From assembly GCA_964007475.1 (NCBI GenBank), contig OZ023273.1:47245525-47309524 (forward strand): a stretch of DNA of 64,000 nucleotides, read 5' to 3'. This document shows positions 39,091-51,959 of this stretch, piece by piece. Positions within the stretch are counted from its first letter, which is position 1. Every line of letters begins with the position of its first letter. The DNA comes from Hybos culiciformis. Its lineage: Eukaryota > Arthropoda > Insecta > Diptera > Hybotidae. Position numbers and translations under genes: made by a program. The notes under the pieces were generated by a model, which saw only the letters and a list, made by a program, of their open reading frames with translations, had not been told where the DNA came from and did no database searches.

Positions 39091-41206
39091 AGGCTTTTTT
39101 TTGATTATTAAGAAAATATTGTATGTATATAAGATTTTAATGATTTTTCATATATTATATTATATTGAAAAAAAAATTTATAATATACTTTTGAATACTT
39201 GACGTCAATACAGATTGTCATTATTATTTAGATTTAAAAAGATAAAATTTTGCTCTTTTAATTTACCAAACATAGCACTGGTTATAGGTACATTGTTGAC
39301 GCCACATTTTATGGATTCATGTGAGCAATGAGCACAAATGATAAATTAGAAAGAAACCAAGTCTATGCAATATAGAAGAATAAAACTCATCTTGTGATGT
39401 GGCCGTGATAAGAAAAAGATTGAAGTGGGCTTTAGATGCAAGGTTAGAATACAAGGTTATCAACACTAACACCGAAGAGTCATATTATAATCACAACATA
39501 ACTTTTAGAAAAAAAAGAATTAAAACTATGTAAAACAAATTTTTTTTACCAATATTGTAAGATGTAAGATTGTAAATTATACTTAGTTCTATAAAAAAAA
39601 GTTCATTGGCTAACTTAGGGATGGAGTTCCAGGCCTGACAAAAATTTTATTGCCAACTTGTACACTTTATTTTCTATGTATTTATAAGTAAAATAAAATA
39701 AACCGTTAAAAACATTGAAGGCTAATATTAAATTCACACAGTCCTTGAAAGTTTTATGCCTTAAAATTTTCCGTGGAAACTAGAAAGTTAATTCATTTAA
39801 TCGTGATGATCGGGGGTACCTTATTTAAAATCTATAAATTGGAAAAATATTTGTAAATAATTTTTTATAATCGTACACAATATTATCCTTTATTTATTCG
39901 ATTTTAAGAATAAAAATGTATGAAAGTATATTAAAGATTAAAAATACAAACATTGTTGAGGTAAACATAATAGTCTATATACGTAATAACTAATAGGTAT
40001 GGGAAATGAATTTCATTCAATTTTTCAAGGCTATTATAATAATATTTATACATATTTAGTTGATTTCAATTTTCTAGGAATTTAATTAACTAAATTTAAT
40101 TTATTTTTCCGTTGCTTTATCGAAAATCTTTATTATTCTATATGTATGTATCTATGTTATTTACATTTCTATAACTAAATTATACTAAATAAAAATTTTA
40201 TTATGTTATAATTTGTTTAATTTGAGTATAGAAATTATTAAAATGGTTGAAATTGGTCTGTTACTTTCTTGGTACTTTGTTCTATTACTATTCTGGTGGT
40301 TTATTTTATAATATTTCAAATATTCTAGATCGTGAGTTGGACCATGAAGGGAAAAAAAAAATTATATTGCAAATACATAGTTTAGAATACATTATGTTAA
40401 TAAATTTTTGTTTCAATTATTGGTAAATATTGTTTAATTAGTAAAAATAATTTATTGCTCTACTCTACACTATAGAACACCTTGAATAATTAAAAATTAA
40501 TGCAACTTTTTTGTATGTAGGTACAAAGTAAACAAATCTGAAAAATCTTGTTTTGATTGAATTTTATCTTAATAATTTAAGGAAGCTATATTTCAATTTT
40601 ATACCACCCAGTCCATTCATTATACCAAAAAGAACATAATCAAAAGATTTTAAGTTTATTTTTTCTCTCATTTAAACAAAGTAAATTAAGAGCTTTTTAA
40701 ATATGCCAACATATTTTTATACACATTTGAAATAGGTTCTTATATGGAAAAAATTAATATAATTTTCCTGAAAATTTGACCCCTAACTCATCTTTATTAT
40801 GTCGACAGGAATATGCTTATTATTGGATTTTAACTATATTACATTTATTACATAATTCAGTTTTGATTTGTAATAAAATATAAAGTTATATTTTTGATTT
40901 CACATGTGATTGTCAAAACTTTTTTTTTTTCGAAACAATCGAAACTAGTATAATTCTTTTATAAAGCCTACGCCTACCAGAAATTCTAAGACATTCTTAT
41001 AAGACATTCCATCTATAAAAAATAAAATAAGTCAATATTTTTTATTAATTGTTATAGTAGTCGCTACTATAAAAAAAATCGTATATATTTGTTTATAAAG
41101 ACGTAGGTATTCTTAAAGTTGATAACTTAAAAAAATTAACACAATTGATAATATAATGTTTTTATCATTATTTAACATATTTTATATACCCAATAGAAAC
41201 TTAGAG
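39091..41206. other. AT-rich intergenic DNA; no gene recognised
   Basis: Nothing coding or bounded recognised before the foldback element. The last bases, AACTTAGAG at 41198-41206, are that element's target-site copy. Confidence 0.55.
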
Positions 41207-41638
41207 GCGCAGTGAAATTAGGCCGCGGGAAATAAGGCCGCGATGTTTTTTTGTTGCTAGCGCCGCAAATCCCACTGACCAACCGCCCGCCCGCCGCCCT
41301 GCTGCCCCCTGCCCTGTGTGCTCACCTCACAAGATTACGCGGCCTTATTTCATTTATAAAAATGAAATTAGCCCTCCGAATAATTGTTTTTTTTTTGTCG
41401 CGGTCTTATTTCATTTTTTAAAACGAAATAAGGCCGCGAGGAATTTTTTGCGGTCTTATTTCATTTTTCAAAATGAAATAAGACCGCGAGGATTTTTTCG
41501 CGGCCTTATTTCATTTTGAAAAACGAAATAAGGCCGCGAAAAAATCTTCGCGGCCTTATTTCATTTTGCAAAATGAAATAAGACCGCAACAAAAAAACGT
41601 CGCGGCCTTATTTCCCGCGGCCTTATTTCCATCCCCCG
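41207..41638. mobile_element. Foldback element, GAAATAAGGCCGCG type, with 9-bp target duplication (FB-B)
   Basis: Identical 9-mers AACTTAGAG flank the element (41198-41206 and 41639-41647). From the right end, the inverted reading is CGGGGGATGGAAATAAGGCC, then GCGGGAAATAAGGCCGCG. The left end reads GCGCAGTGAAATTAGGCCGC and then GGGAAATAAGGCCGCG. The right two-thirds alternates GAAATAAG(G/A)CCGCG and its complement around tips such as CATTTTGCAAAATG, giving a chain of palindromes. A GC-rich core at about 41258-41333 (CCGCCCGCCCGCCGCCCTGC) resembles the core of the element at 51960-52971. No coding potential. Target length and architecture recall Drosophila Foldback elements; sequence identity with them is not claimed. 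Confidence 0.85.
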
Positions 41639-41647
41639 AACTTAGAG

Positions 41648-44600
41648 AAGTAATGACAAAAGTCATCTATGAAATCACTGACTTTCACCCTTTGCAAATT
41701 TCATTAGGGACAAATTCATTTGGTAGTAATTAGAAAATAGATACTTGATTCCTTTCTCGATGACAATGTATACGAAGTTGTCATCAACAAAAAAAAGTAT
41801 TCGAATTCTATGAAAAAAATAACTGTTAATTTAAAAAGATAGAAGAATAATAGCAGATTTTTTTGTTTTTAATTCATTTAATTTTTTGATTTATTTTGAA
41901 TAAACCAGAAAAAAAAAAAAATGTGGAAGCGTTTCATTTTGATATATTCCACCTACTCCTTTTACCGATAACTTGTAAGCAACAAATTCATCAATGAATT
42001 AGGCGGCCATATATATGGGAATGTCAACGAGATTTGGGAGTAAGAAAGCCGTCACCGGCAGCAACTTTGTCTTAAGGGCGTCATTGACGTTTTCATGCTT
42101 CCAGTTCCTATTGGGATAAATGGGTAATATGTATACAAAGATAAAAATTTGTAATGCCAAAATTTGTAATGCCAAATTTGTGTCGGGACATAAATAATGC
42201 ACTATGTATAATTATCATCCCTCATAGTATGAATAATAATAATAATAAAATCGGGCAAAATAATAAATTTATTTAATTTATCGCATTTTCTGGTCATTAT
42301 TAATTTTGCAAATATTATTTGATAATAAAGTAGAACAGGGAACGACAATTTTTCTTTATAAAAACGAAATGAAATGAAAAATAAACATTTATTTATTTTA
42401 ACATTTAAATTCAAAATAAATAAATTTATATTAATTAATAATTATATTTGTTATCGATTTACAAAGTTTACGTATTAAAATTTAAAAGAATTTAATAAAC
42501 ATATATCTTTTTATTACTTTGCCCATAATAGAAAAATGGAATTTTAATATCTTAATAATTATCATCGTATTGACCTTTCATTTTGGGCATTTTCCAAACG
42601 GTTCAATCATTATGAATAATGCTCTATTTATCAGTTTTGCCCATAACATTTTATGTAAAAATATTAATTAGTTAGTTCAGAATTTTTAAACTATTATTTT
42701 AACTAATGGATTTTATAACCATAAAATAGCATTAAAAAAGGAAAATTATATATACACAATATGATATCCAATTACATATATAGATATGTTGGTATTCACA
42801 GGAAAAAAAAAAGAAAAGTTTTCAATTTCCATTTGTATAAGTATGTGTGATTAAAGCTTATTTTTGAACAGGATTCCCTAGAAGGTAATAATAACGTAGT
42901 AAGTATATATTCATTTTAGATCAGTTATGTCGTTACTCTCAATCAATTCGCTCGCCTCGATAGATAGCAAAAAAAATAAATAAAATAAATTAATAATAAA
43001 TTTAATTTAAAAAATTTTTTTTTTTTGTTAATATTAAATTAATTATTTTTGGTGGAGGAAGGAAATAAAAAAGCTTTTTCTTTGTTAATAATTTGATGAA
43101 AATAATATATTATCTATTTTGTAATATTAATAAATAAATATAAATAAATAAATTTAATATAATATTGTATTTATTTTTAAATTAAAATACATTTTTTTTT
43201 TCTCTTTTATAGAAATTAAGAAAAATGTAATAAAGAAAAGTTAAATATTAATATATATAATTTTATTTAAGAAAAAAAAAAAGGAGTTAATATCTAATGA
43301 AGGTAGAAAAAAAAATTTTTTTTTGTATCTATATTAAAATATAAATACACATATATTTTTCTATATATCTACAAAAACATATACTATACACGAATGTATA
43401 TGTAATACGACTTTTATGTACAATATAAACTTTGTTGACTTTTTTTTTATGAAAAATTTATAAATTTATAAATAATGTATTGTACATTACATGCATATAT
43501 ATATTTAATGTGTATCTACGTAGAGTTCGTATACATGAATATATAAATATATATTAAAAAAAAAAAAATTTATATAAAAATAAATAACGAATGTATTCTA
43601 ATATTTTGACACAAAGAAATAAAAAATATATTATTTACAAAAATTATATGTATGATGCACATGAAAAGTTTTTAATGTGAGAAAAGTAAAAAAAAAAAAA
43701 AAAACAACATAAAGGATCATGAATTTTAATGTTGCAATTAAAACCTTTATTTATTAATTTATATTCATAATACATATACTAATATACATAAAAAGTTTAT
43801 ATAAAATATTAACAAGTAATATATTATAATATTCATTATGGAATTCAAATATTATAAATATTCATTATTTTTTATGTTTCACTTACATATACACGTAAAT
43901 GTACATTGTAAAATATTTTTTTATTTTTATAAATAATACTTATTAAACAAAACTATGATTTATTTAATATTTTATTAAAATATTTTTCTATGTTGTATAC
44001 GTATATTATATTGTATACTTACAATACCTTGCATTATGTACACTATTGCAGAAAAAAACCTTAACCTTAACCTTATCCTCTTCATATTTTTGCCCTCAAT
44101 TGCAATAATGAAAGTGTGTAAAAACTTTGTTGAAAATATTAAATGACAATTTACTATGATTATTGATATGTTTCACTGTTCTAAAAAAAAAAATTACCAA
44201 GAGTCCGTCATAAATGACAAAATATGAAACCTAATAAACATAGATTTATATATATTTAAAAAAAAATTACAATAATTGGGTTGCAAGTTTTTTGGTTGAT
44301 ACTGTATATGTTAAATTTTGCTTAAAAAGGGAAAAATAAATTAAACTGAAGATATGTACATACACATAGGTTGTACGTATAACAAATTTTAAACATATTT
44401 TAAGGAATTTCCGAAAAATTATTTATATTATATCTCCAAAATGAACTTGGGCTTAAAGTTATGAATTAATAAAACAAAAACTTATGAATTAAAAATACAA
44501 AATATAAAAATATAATTAATTAATTATAGAAAATAAATTGTTTCAAAATTTTAAAATACGAATATTTGATTACTCCGCAACTACGTTTTTATATTATTGT

Positions 44601-44916
44601 ATTTTTAAGTTTTTACTGCAAATAAACTAGACTAAATATTCATTTTATTAAGAACGACACAACCATGTTTTGCATCAATATTAAATGTTAACGAAATTCA
44701 TACGAAATGTTCAAAAGTAAACTATTTATAAATTGTACAATGTGTCTGTACATATATTACACAAAGCTTATGTAAAAAATTATTAATATTTAGGTATCCC
44801 GGTCGATCACCACTCAAGTGTACATTTGTACTACTGACGAATAAAAAAAAACATAAATCTTATAATAAAAAAAGAATATATTATTTCCGGATGCTTAGAT
44901 AAAAGAAGTATCTGTA
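41648..44916. other. AT-rich intergenic DNA; no gene recognised
   Basis: A 200-base less AT-rich island at about 41950-42190 carries a 67-codon minus-strand frame (42202-41999) that I do not recognise and would not call a gene. The rest is AT-rich, with long A/T and TATA runs around 43000-44000. Confidence 0.5.
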
Positions 44917-46256
44917 GGGTCGATGCACCACTTATTGTTAGTATAAGGAATTTTCAGTGTTCTAATTTTTTTTAAATCAAACTAAAATCAAAATAAAGGT
45001 TTTTTAATATTAAATAAATTGTCATTTTCGGATTCGGATTTTCATTGGAAAAATTTTTGAAAACTCTTCATTTTCTCAATTTATCCACTTATTGTTAGTA
45101 TGTTCCTCTTATTGTTAATAAAGGTACCACTTATTGTTACAAATTTTTTTATAACAAAAATCATTTAATTTCCAAATACAATAGTTTTGTTTAACTTAAA
45201 CAAGCTTTATTTTTTTATTTTTTTATTTCTAAATGAAATTAATTTTTAAATTTAAATGAAATAAATCAAAAATGATTTTATTCAGTCTTAAATAAAGAAA
45301 GAAAACTTAAGCTAATGAAAAGTCAAAATTTATTTAAATAGTGATTGTAATGTATCATTACGTCAGCTGCTTTTATTTTAATAAATAAAAAGAATTCACA
45401 TTTGATAGTCAGTTCCAGTTGCATTAAAACCTTCGAAATTTGATAATAAATCGGCCTCAATAACTTAAAGTTTTTTCTATCTATTTTCTTAGTTTTAATA
45501 ATTTTTTTTAATAATGTTTGTTGTTTTTGTCTTTTTTCACTTGCTTTTCTTGCTTTTCTGCATTATTTATTAAAATCGAATAAAATCCTCCGTGACCTAC
45601 AAATTCTTTTGGACACTTTCCTTTTAATATATATATGAAATTGTGGTGTAAATTACATGAAATTTTTACTAGCTTATTGTTATATTTGGACAAACTGTTT
45701 TTTACTGCCTCTATTGCTTTCTCTAACGATAATTTATCGTATTGACACCGTTTAATTTTCTTTTGATGGTTGTTTTCGTCGTATCGATGTCATTTTCACA
45801 GAAAAAACATTTAAAAAAATTAAAAACTTTCACTAACAATAAGTGGTAATTTAAGCAAAAAATTGTTCCCACTTATTGTTACAATCAGTAATACGAGTCA
45901 GAACAAAGTTTTCGTTAATTAACAGATGTGCCATGAAATTAGATATATCCACTTACGTTCTAAATGCTAAAACTCAAAATTCGAATAAATAGTAAGATTT
46001 TATTTGCCAATTAGAAAATGTTGTTGTCTTGTTAAAATTGTTAACGAAAATGAAAATCGCAAAACTCATTTTTAAAAAAAAATGTTTTCTCGTTACAAAA
46101 TTATTATTGGTGATTCACTATGCATTAAAAACTAACTGCACATCTTAATTTGCATAGCCCAAACGTTAAAGTTTGTGAAAAGAAACTCTTAAAAAAAACC
46201 TTTTTTTAAAAAACTAACAATCAGTGGTGCACTAACAATAAGTGGTACATCGACCC
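44917..46256 (-). mobile_element. pogo/Tigger-like TIR element with subterminal iterons, non-autonomous
   Basis: The ends are inverted copies: GGGTCGATGCACCACTTATT with TGTTAG following at the left, and GGGTCGATGTACCACTTATT with TGTTAG (reverse complement) at the right. They match at 25 of 26 positions and are flanked by TA (44915-44916 and 46257-46258). Copies of CCACTTATTGTTA recur just inside each end (near 45084-45145, 45833-45886 and 46213-46245) and could be transposase-binding iterons. On the minus strand around 45770-45510 the reading KRCQYDKLSLEKAIEAVKNS continues as SKYNNKLVKIS. It resembles the N-terminal psq/pogo helix-turn-helix of CENP-B-type transposases. The catalytic DDE region is absent. 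Confidence 0.8.
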
Positions 46257-46258
46257 TA

Positions 46259-48420
46259 TATAGTTATATAAAAAAAAAGAAATGTAAGTCTTTGAATATG
46301 TAAAACTATAAAAAAAAATATAGAATAAGAGCAAACTCTTTTTTTTCTTTATTAACCTTTGAACTTCCGAATTTAATCATTTATCATTAAAAAAAACATT
46401 CAATCTCAATGGTTATTATAGAAACTATCAGCAATTTGAATATAATAAAGAAATTCGAAGATGCCTATAAATGCATAAAAACTATCACTGACATAATATT
46501 ATTTTCGGTAGATTTATTATTATTCATGTTAGCAAAACTTTATAAAGCAACCACTTAAGGGCAACTACAAAGCTAAAAAAAGTTAATTGTACAACAGTTT
46601 GAAAAATCTTGTATTCATATAAATACAACTTTCTCGAATAACTCTTCATCAAAATTTATGTCCTTTTCACATTATTGAGATTTTAATGTTTCAATTTTAT
46701 GCACACATATACTTTTTTTTTTGGTATACTTACTTATGTTGCTCTGCTTATGCCATATTATTATTTTATGTATAAATTATAAAAATAAAAATAAAAATAA
46801 TGTTTTCGTTTTCTCCATGAATAAATAATACACATACTTTTTCTTTTAAATAAAATTAGTTGAGAAAAAAAAATAAAAATAAAATGAAAATGTTATGCTG
46901 GAATGTGAAATTATGCTTGAAAAACTTTATGATTCTTTGAAGTACAATCATAAGATAAAAAAAAATTGAAATTGAAAAAAAAAATTAAGGAGTAATAAGA
47001 AGGAACTACCTGAAAACAAAATTACATAAATAATGTAACAAAAAGAACGAAAAAAGAGCAATTAAGTGAATAACGGATCTATATAAAACAAAAATTGCAC
47101 AAGGCAGATTTTCCATTATACAAGAATTCTAAAATGTTCTCTACTTGAAATTGGGAAATTCAAAGTTTATATACTGTTAATAGTTTTGATGATTTCTTTT
47201 TAAAATTATTTAATTCTTTTATGATAATTTATTTATTTCAATTGATTTATCAACGATTCCATTCTTAACAGATTTTTTACAATAATTATTAATGTTTAAT
47301 TTAAGTAAATTAAAACGACAAACAAAGAAAATTTCAACTTACTGCATGTAATTCGTACTAAAACAACAATTAAATAGCTATTATTATGTATTAATAATAT
47401 TTTTGAATATAGATTTAATACTAATAGTATATAAATTCAGTCTCAAAATATGAAGTTTTAATTAAAAATGTAAATAAATAAGAGTATAAAAGATTATTCG
47501 TTAATTAGTGATTTACCACCATCAATTCATAAATTTGTATGCTTAACGGCTTAGCCAAGTTAAAACATTGAAACTTTGCAACAATATTTTACAGTAATAT
47601 CCAATACCTCCTTACTAATATGTGCAATTAACCAAAGTAATAATAATTAAATATTAAAGGTTGATATTCAAGTATAAGTTTAACATTGTCTTGAAATTGT
47701 TCCGGCAATAGTGAAAATCTTCACATCCCATTCTAAATTTAAATTTCTAATGCAATTTGAAATTGGTTCAAAGAAGCTATAGTTTGTCTTGTCGTATGGA
47801 AAGAAACATACATAGAACGAAGGTACCGATCCCAAATTTTGCCTGCGGATAACAATTACATATTTACTTAATAAACTCCCCTTCTGACAGAAATTTGTTG
47901 AAAATATATGTCAAAATATATTAAATCTATGTTAAAAGGAGTCGAATAATAGGCTTCTTGTTCATTGCGATGATTTTAGTTCATTATAATTCAGTTAAAA
48001 ATATAAGCACTTCACAACTATCTATGTTAATTATAATGTGTCAATAAATATATTTTTTGGGAAAGTATCTCGAGTCTGTAAAACTAATAGCTTATCGTTT
48101 TGAATTTAATAGACATCCAAGCTTTAAACTTAAAAAAATAAAATATATTTTTCTAAGTACTAATTAATTATGCATGAATTCGTATACAAAGTAATCTAGT
48201 ATTCTTGCTACTTGAGAGCCAAATTTAAAAAAAGAAAATATTTTTTTTCTGTTTAAGAATTATTACTGTACGAAATAAATAATAAATATAAACAAATTTT
48301 GTACAAGAAAACGTTTACATATTTTATATTTTTTTTAAATTGTTAAAAAGAAATACGGTATAATTTTATGAAAATTTGAAGTATCTGTATTAATCATAAA
48401 ATTCAAAAAGGGCCAGATAT
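46259..48420. other. AT-rich intergenic DNA; no gene recognised
   Basis: No coding exon, RNA gene or bounded repeat recognised. Confidence 0.6.
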
Positions 48421-48473
48421 AAATGCTAAGCGGACCGTATGTGGCCCGCAGGCCCTAGTTTGGGCACCACTGG
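48421..48473. mobile_element. Solo hAT-type terminus
   Basis: The right part of the sequence, read on the minus strand from 48473, is CAGTGGTGCCCAAACTAGGG followed by CCTGCGGGCCACATACGG. This is a typical end of hAT elements in animals. No partner terminus was found nearby, so it is probably a truncated insertion. The left limit is approximate. Confidence 0.65.
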
Positions 48474-50177
48474 ACTATAGACTATAACAAGCATTTTATA
48501 AATTATTGTTTATACCAAGCATTTTATAAAATATTTTCTTATTTTAAGAGTAAAAAATTGGAATAAATTTGAAATCAAATTGTGATATTTTAAGATGTTA
48601 ATATTTTAATATTATGTAAGTTAAGTAATTTAAGATAATGAACAATTACGAACAAAATAAATATTATTTTGTAACTAATTATCATGGGTATATAATTAAT
48701 TAATTTTTATATATTAAATTACAAATTTTCAAATCTAAATTACCCAATGATTAGAACTGTACGTACAGACGTACATAACATATTCAAAAGTTTTTTAATT
48801 TATTTTTACATTTCAATAGTTAAGCTACGTACTATACTATATTATATGATATATAAGCAATGTATTAGGTTAATTATTACACGTCTTTAAAAACGAATTC
48901 ATAAAATTATTAACGAAACTTTTTCGATTTTTCACCCTTAATTTTCTAATATTGTATTATTGTTATCTATCATGATCATGCATTTAAGTTAGAAATTTAA
49001 GTATTAAAAAATAATTATTATCTGCATTGATACATACTAATACAAAAAAAGCAGACACTTTTTTTTTTATATTCCATCAACTAACGTTTCTTACGTACTT
49101 AATGAAGTTTTTGGATTTCAAATAGTTTATTAAAAGTTAATTATATTAATCCAAATGGGCCTCTGTAATCGATTAGAATTTCAGTATAAAAAAATGTATA
49201 TGTGAATAAAATAACTAAATAAAAAAAGGATAATATTTTTTTCATGTTGGTAGAAATTTCTAGTATCGGATATTCCCCAATCAACACTAAATATTTGATT
49301 TTAACATAAAAAGGAAATCGTATAGCCTTCAGAACATATCTTTTTATTTTCCATATAAGTAAATAATCAGTATGTCCCTTAACTTTAATTTTATTATAAT
49401 ATAAAGTCCATGTTATTAAATTTTAATAACATATCAAATTACCAATATGTTAGTTAGGATAAAAAAGAAAACTTTTAAAAACCTTCTTCTTTGTGCTATT
49501 GAAAAATCTATTTGTATAACACTAAATAAGAGACCAGTACCGAATTCAGAAATCCTTAGCGATTAATAAAGAAAACAAACTATCACAGTAGTTACATATC
49601 CGAGTTACTTTCTGTCATCACAACACCTTGGATTTATTTTCAACATACATAATCATCAACTGTTAAAATGATTATAATTTTATTTTCGAATGAATTCGAC
49701 ATTGCTTGTTTATTAAATTATATTAAAAAACTAAAACTTAATTTCTTTAATAAAACAAGTTTTTGAAAAATTAATATATAATTCTCTTATTTTAAGTTCA
49801 AAATTCAATCATTGAGTTATAAAAATTTTTTGCAGAAATGCAATTAAAAAATTTAATCGAAAACTGACACGGGTTTTTTTTCATTATAACATGTTTTGTG
49901 ATTTTTAACTTAGATTCAAAGCTTAATTTTTTCTTAGCCCGTTTTCCACCAAAAATTAAAATGGACTATATGTTTTCATTAAATGTCAGTCCGCCACCAA
50001 AATACTTATAATTTTTAAAGTAGCAAAGCAAGGCTCTCAACCAGCAATGGATTTAAATAACTTTTATATATTTTTATGGTTTTCGACCAAAATGGTGTAT
50101 TAGTATTACCATTCACTTGAATTAAGTGTTTGTGTTGTTTTGAAGCGGTTCTTGAAGCGGTATTAAATTTGTTTTGT
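48474..50177. other. AT-rich intergenic DNA; no gene recognised
   Basis: Nothing recognised up to the poly-T (poly-A of the inverted retroelement) at 50178. Confidence 0.6.
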
Positions 50178-50686
50178 TTTTTTTTATTAAAGTTACCAAA
50201 TCACTAGGTGGGATACTTTTTATACTTAAAGAAGTATGGATTTGGTAATGGGGACAGGAAGTTTAGACGGGATTAAAAAGTTAGGAGGTAATCATTTACA
50301 CTCTTCTTAAAGCGGCGCAGGTCGTAAATCAAACGACCGCCAGCTGTCGGGAACAATTTTGTTGGGAGAGCATTCCACATTCTCGAGGTGCGAACTGAAA
50401 ACGAATCTCCGAAGCTCGTTCTATCACATCTGGGAATTTTGACGGAATATGGGTGTGCCGTTGAGGCGGTACGTGTTTGACGTGAAAATACTTGAAGTGA
50501 AGGAAGTAGGGCTTTTACTTCCAGGGAACACGTATCCGTTCTAACAAGGTATTTATAAAAAATGGAAAGTGAACCTACATTGCGACGGTGACTGGGTGAT
50601 GTAAATGAGCTGGTGGTTTGATGATTGTTTATCAATCTAATAGCCCTTCTCTGAACTTTGTCCAGGTACTCAAGGTGTCTCGCTGA
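50178..50686 (-). mobile_element. 5'-truncated 3' fragment of the jockey/CR1-like retrotransposon
   Basis: On the minus strand the reading starts abruptly near 50686 (RHLEYLDKVQRRAIRLINNH) and runs through RRNVGSLSIFYKYL, DSFSVRTSRMWNALPTKLF and YDLRRFKKSVNDYLL to a stop at 50273. The short 3' UTR (CCCACCTAGTGATTTGGTAA) is the same as in the copy at 13905-16098 and ends in poly-A (poly-T here at about 50178-50186). It is the classic product of incomplete target-primed reverse transcription. The frame is less disrupted than in the longer copy. Confidence 0.92.
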
Positions 50687-51959
50687 AAAATTAAAGTAAT
50701 TGTAAGAAATGAAAATACCAAAATATGTTAATGTACGGTTATTTTAATATTTAAATTTAAATTAAAAGAGTTATAGCTGTAGTTTTAAAAGTTAGAAAAT
50801 GGAATATGTAACATACCTATATGCAGTGATGATATTCAAAATTTTTAACAACTGGTACGGTTGAATAAAGAAATTTGAGATACTCATATAGTATTTTATA
50901 GTAAAAAAAAAGATTAATATCAAATATTAAATTTTGGTTTTGAAAGTGTATTAGGGTGAATTTTCTAAACGTTTATATCACTTGCCAATTGGATGTCTTT
51001 GTAGCAATGTTGTCGTTACTCGTTTCTTGTTTTTATATTTAGTAAATAATTTCGTTCACAATCAGGAATTCTCAGTTCTGAAAATACTATTTAAAATATT
51101 TTCTGCTTCTATGTATCTCGTCTCGTCTATGTATCTATTGTATCAAAGTCTCTTAAGTCGTTTTCTGAAGCGTTTAATTTTATAACTTTAGTTATTTAAC
51201 GAAGTCCAAAAGTATTATGAACCTGTACGGAAAACTTTGAAAATTTTAACAAACGAACCTTACCGCACCTTACCTCCTGAATCTGACTACTGCCTTAATG
51301 TAGTTAATTTGATAATAGTATATCAAATGTACCTAAATTAAGAACCTTTTTTACTATGGAAGTAGTAACAGAAAATAGAAAAAAAAAATGTTTAAATTGT
51401 TTTCCTTTACAAAAAAATATTTTTTTTTACTATGACCGGAAGTAGGTACTTCCAAATATAATTTACAAAAGCGAAAAATAATCTTTTTAAAGGAAGTTAA
51501 AGAAAGTGAAAGTGAAAATTGATTTTCTCTCCTGTTAGTTTATAAATAGAGTCTTTCTTTTTATAATTTAGATATCCTTAAGAGTTTTGAAAACAATCTG
51601 ATACTGAGTGGGACATTAAAAAGTTCAGGTCCCAAGCTTTAAAAGCTATATTGGTAATTATTTCTTTAAACTAAAAAAGTAAAAAAAAATGTTACTCGAC
51701 CGATTTCGATTATATTAATTTGCAACCTCGTTAACCAAAGTGTGAAATTCTTCGAGTGCGAACATTGGAAGTTATACAAGCTTTCGACCGATAAAGATTC
51801 GAAATTACATATTTTATTTATATACCCTGGGGGCTGAAAATTGGTTTGTGACTTGATGTGAATTACAGAAACATAAAAACAGTTTATCAATCGAAAATAA
51901 AGATTCGACTGGGAACGGAAAACAGCTATCAATATTTTCGATAGTTTATACATAAATAT
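50687..51959. other. AT-rich intergenic DNA; no gene recognised
   Basis: Less AT-biased than most of the window, but no exon or repeat identified. Short frames at 50982-51185 and 51666-51953 have no recognisable family. CATAAATAT at 51951-51959 is the left target copy of the adjoining foldback element. Confidence 0.5.

Noticed and set aside
42202..42414. Minus-strand frame of 70 codons
   Set aside because: Low-complexity, hydrophobic AT-driven composition; nothing supports it.
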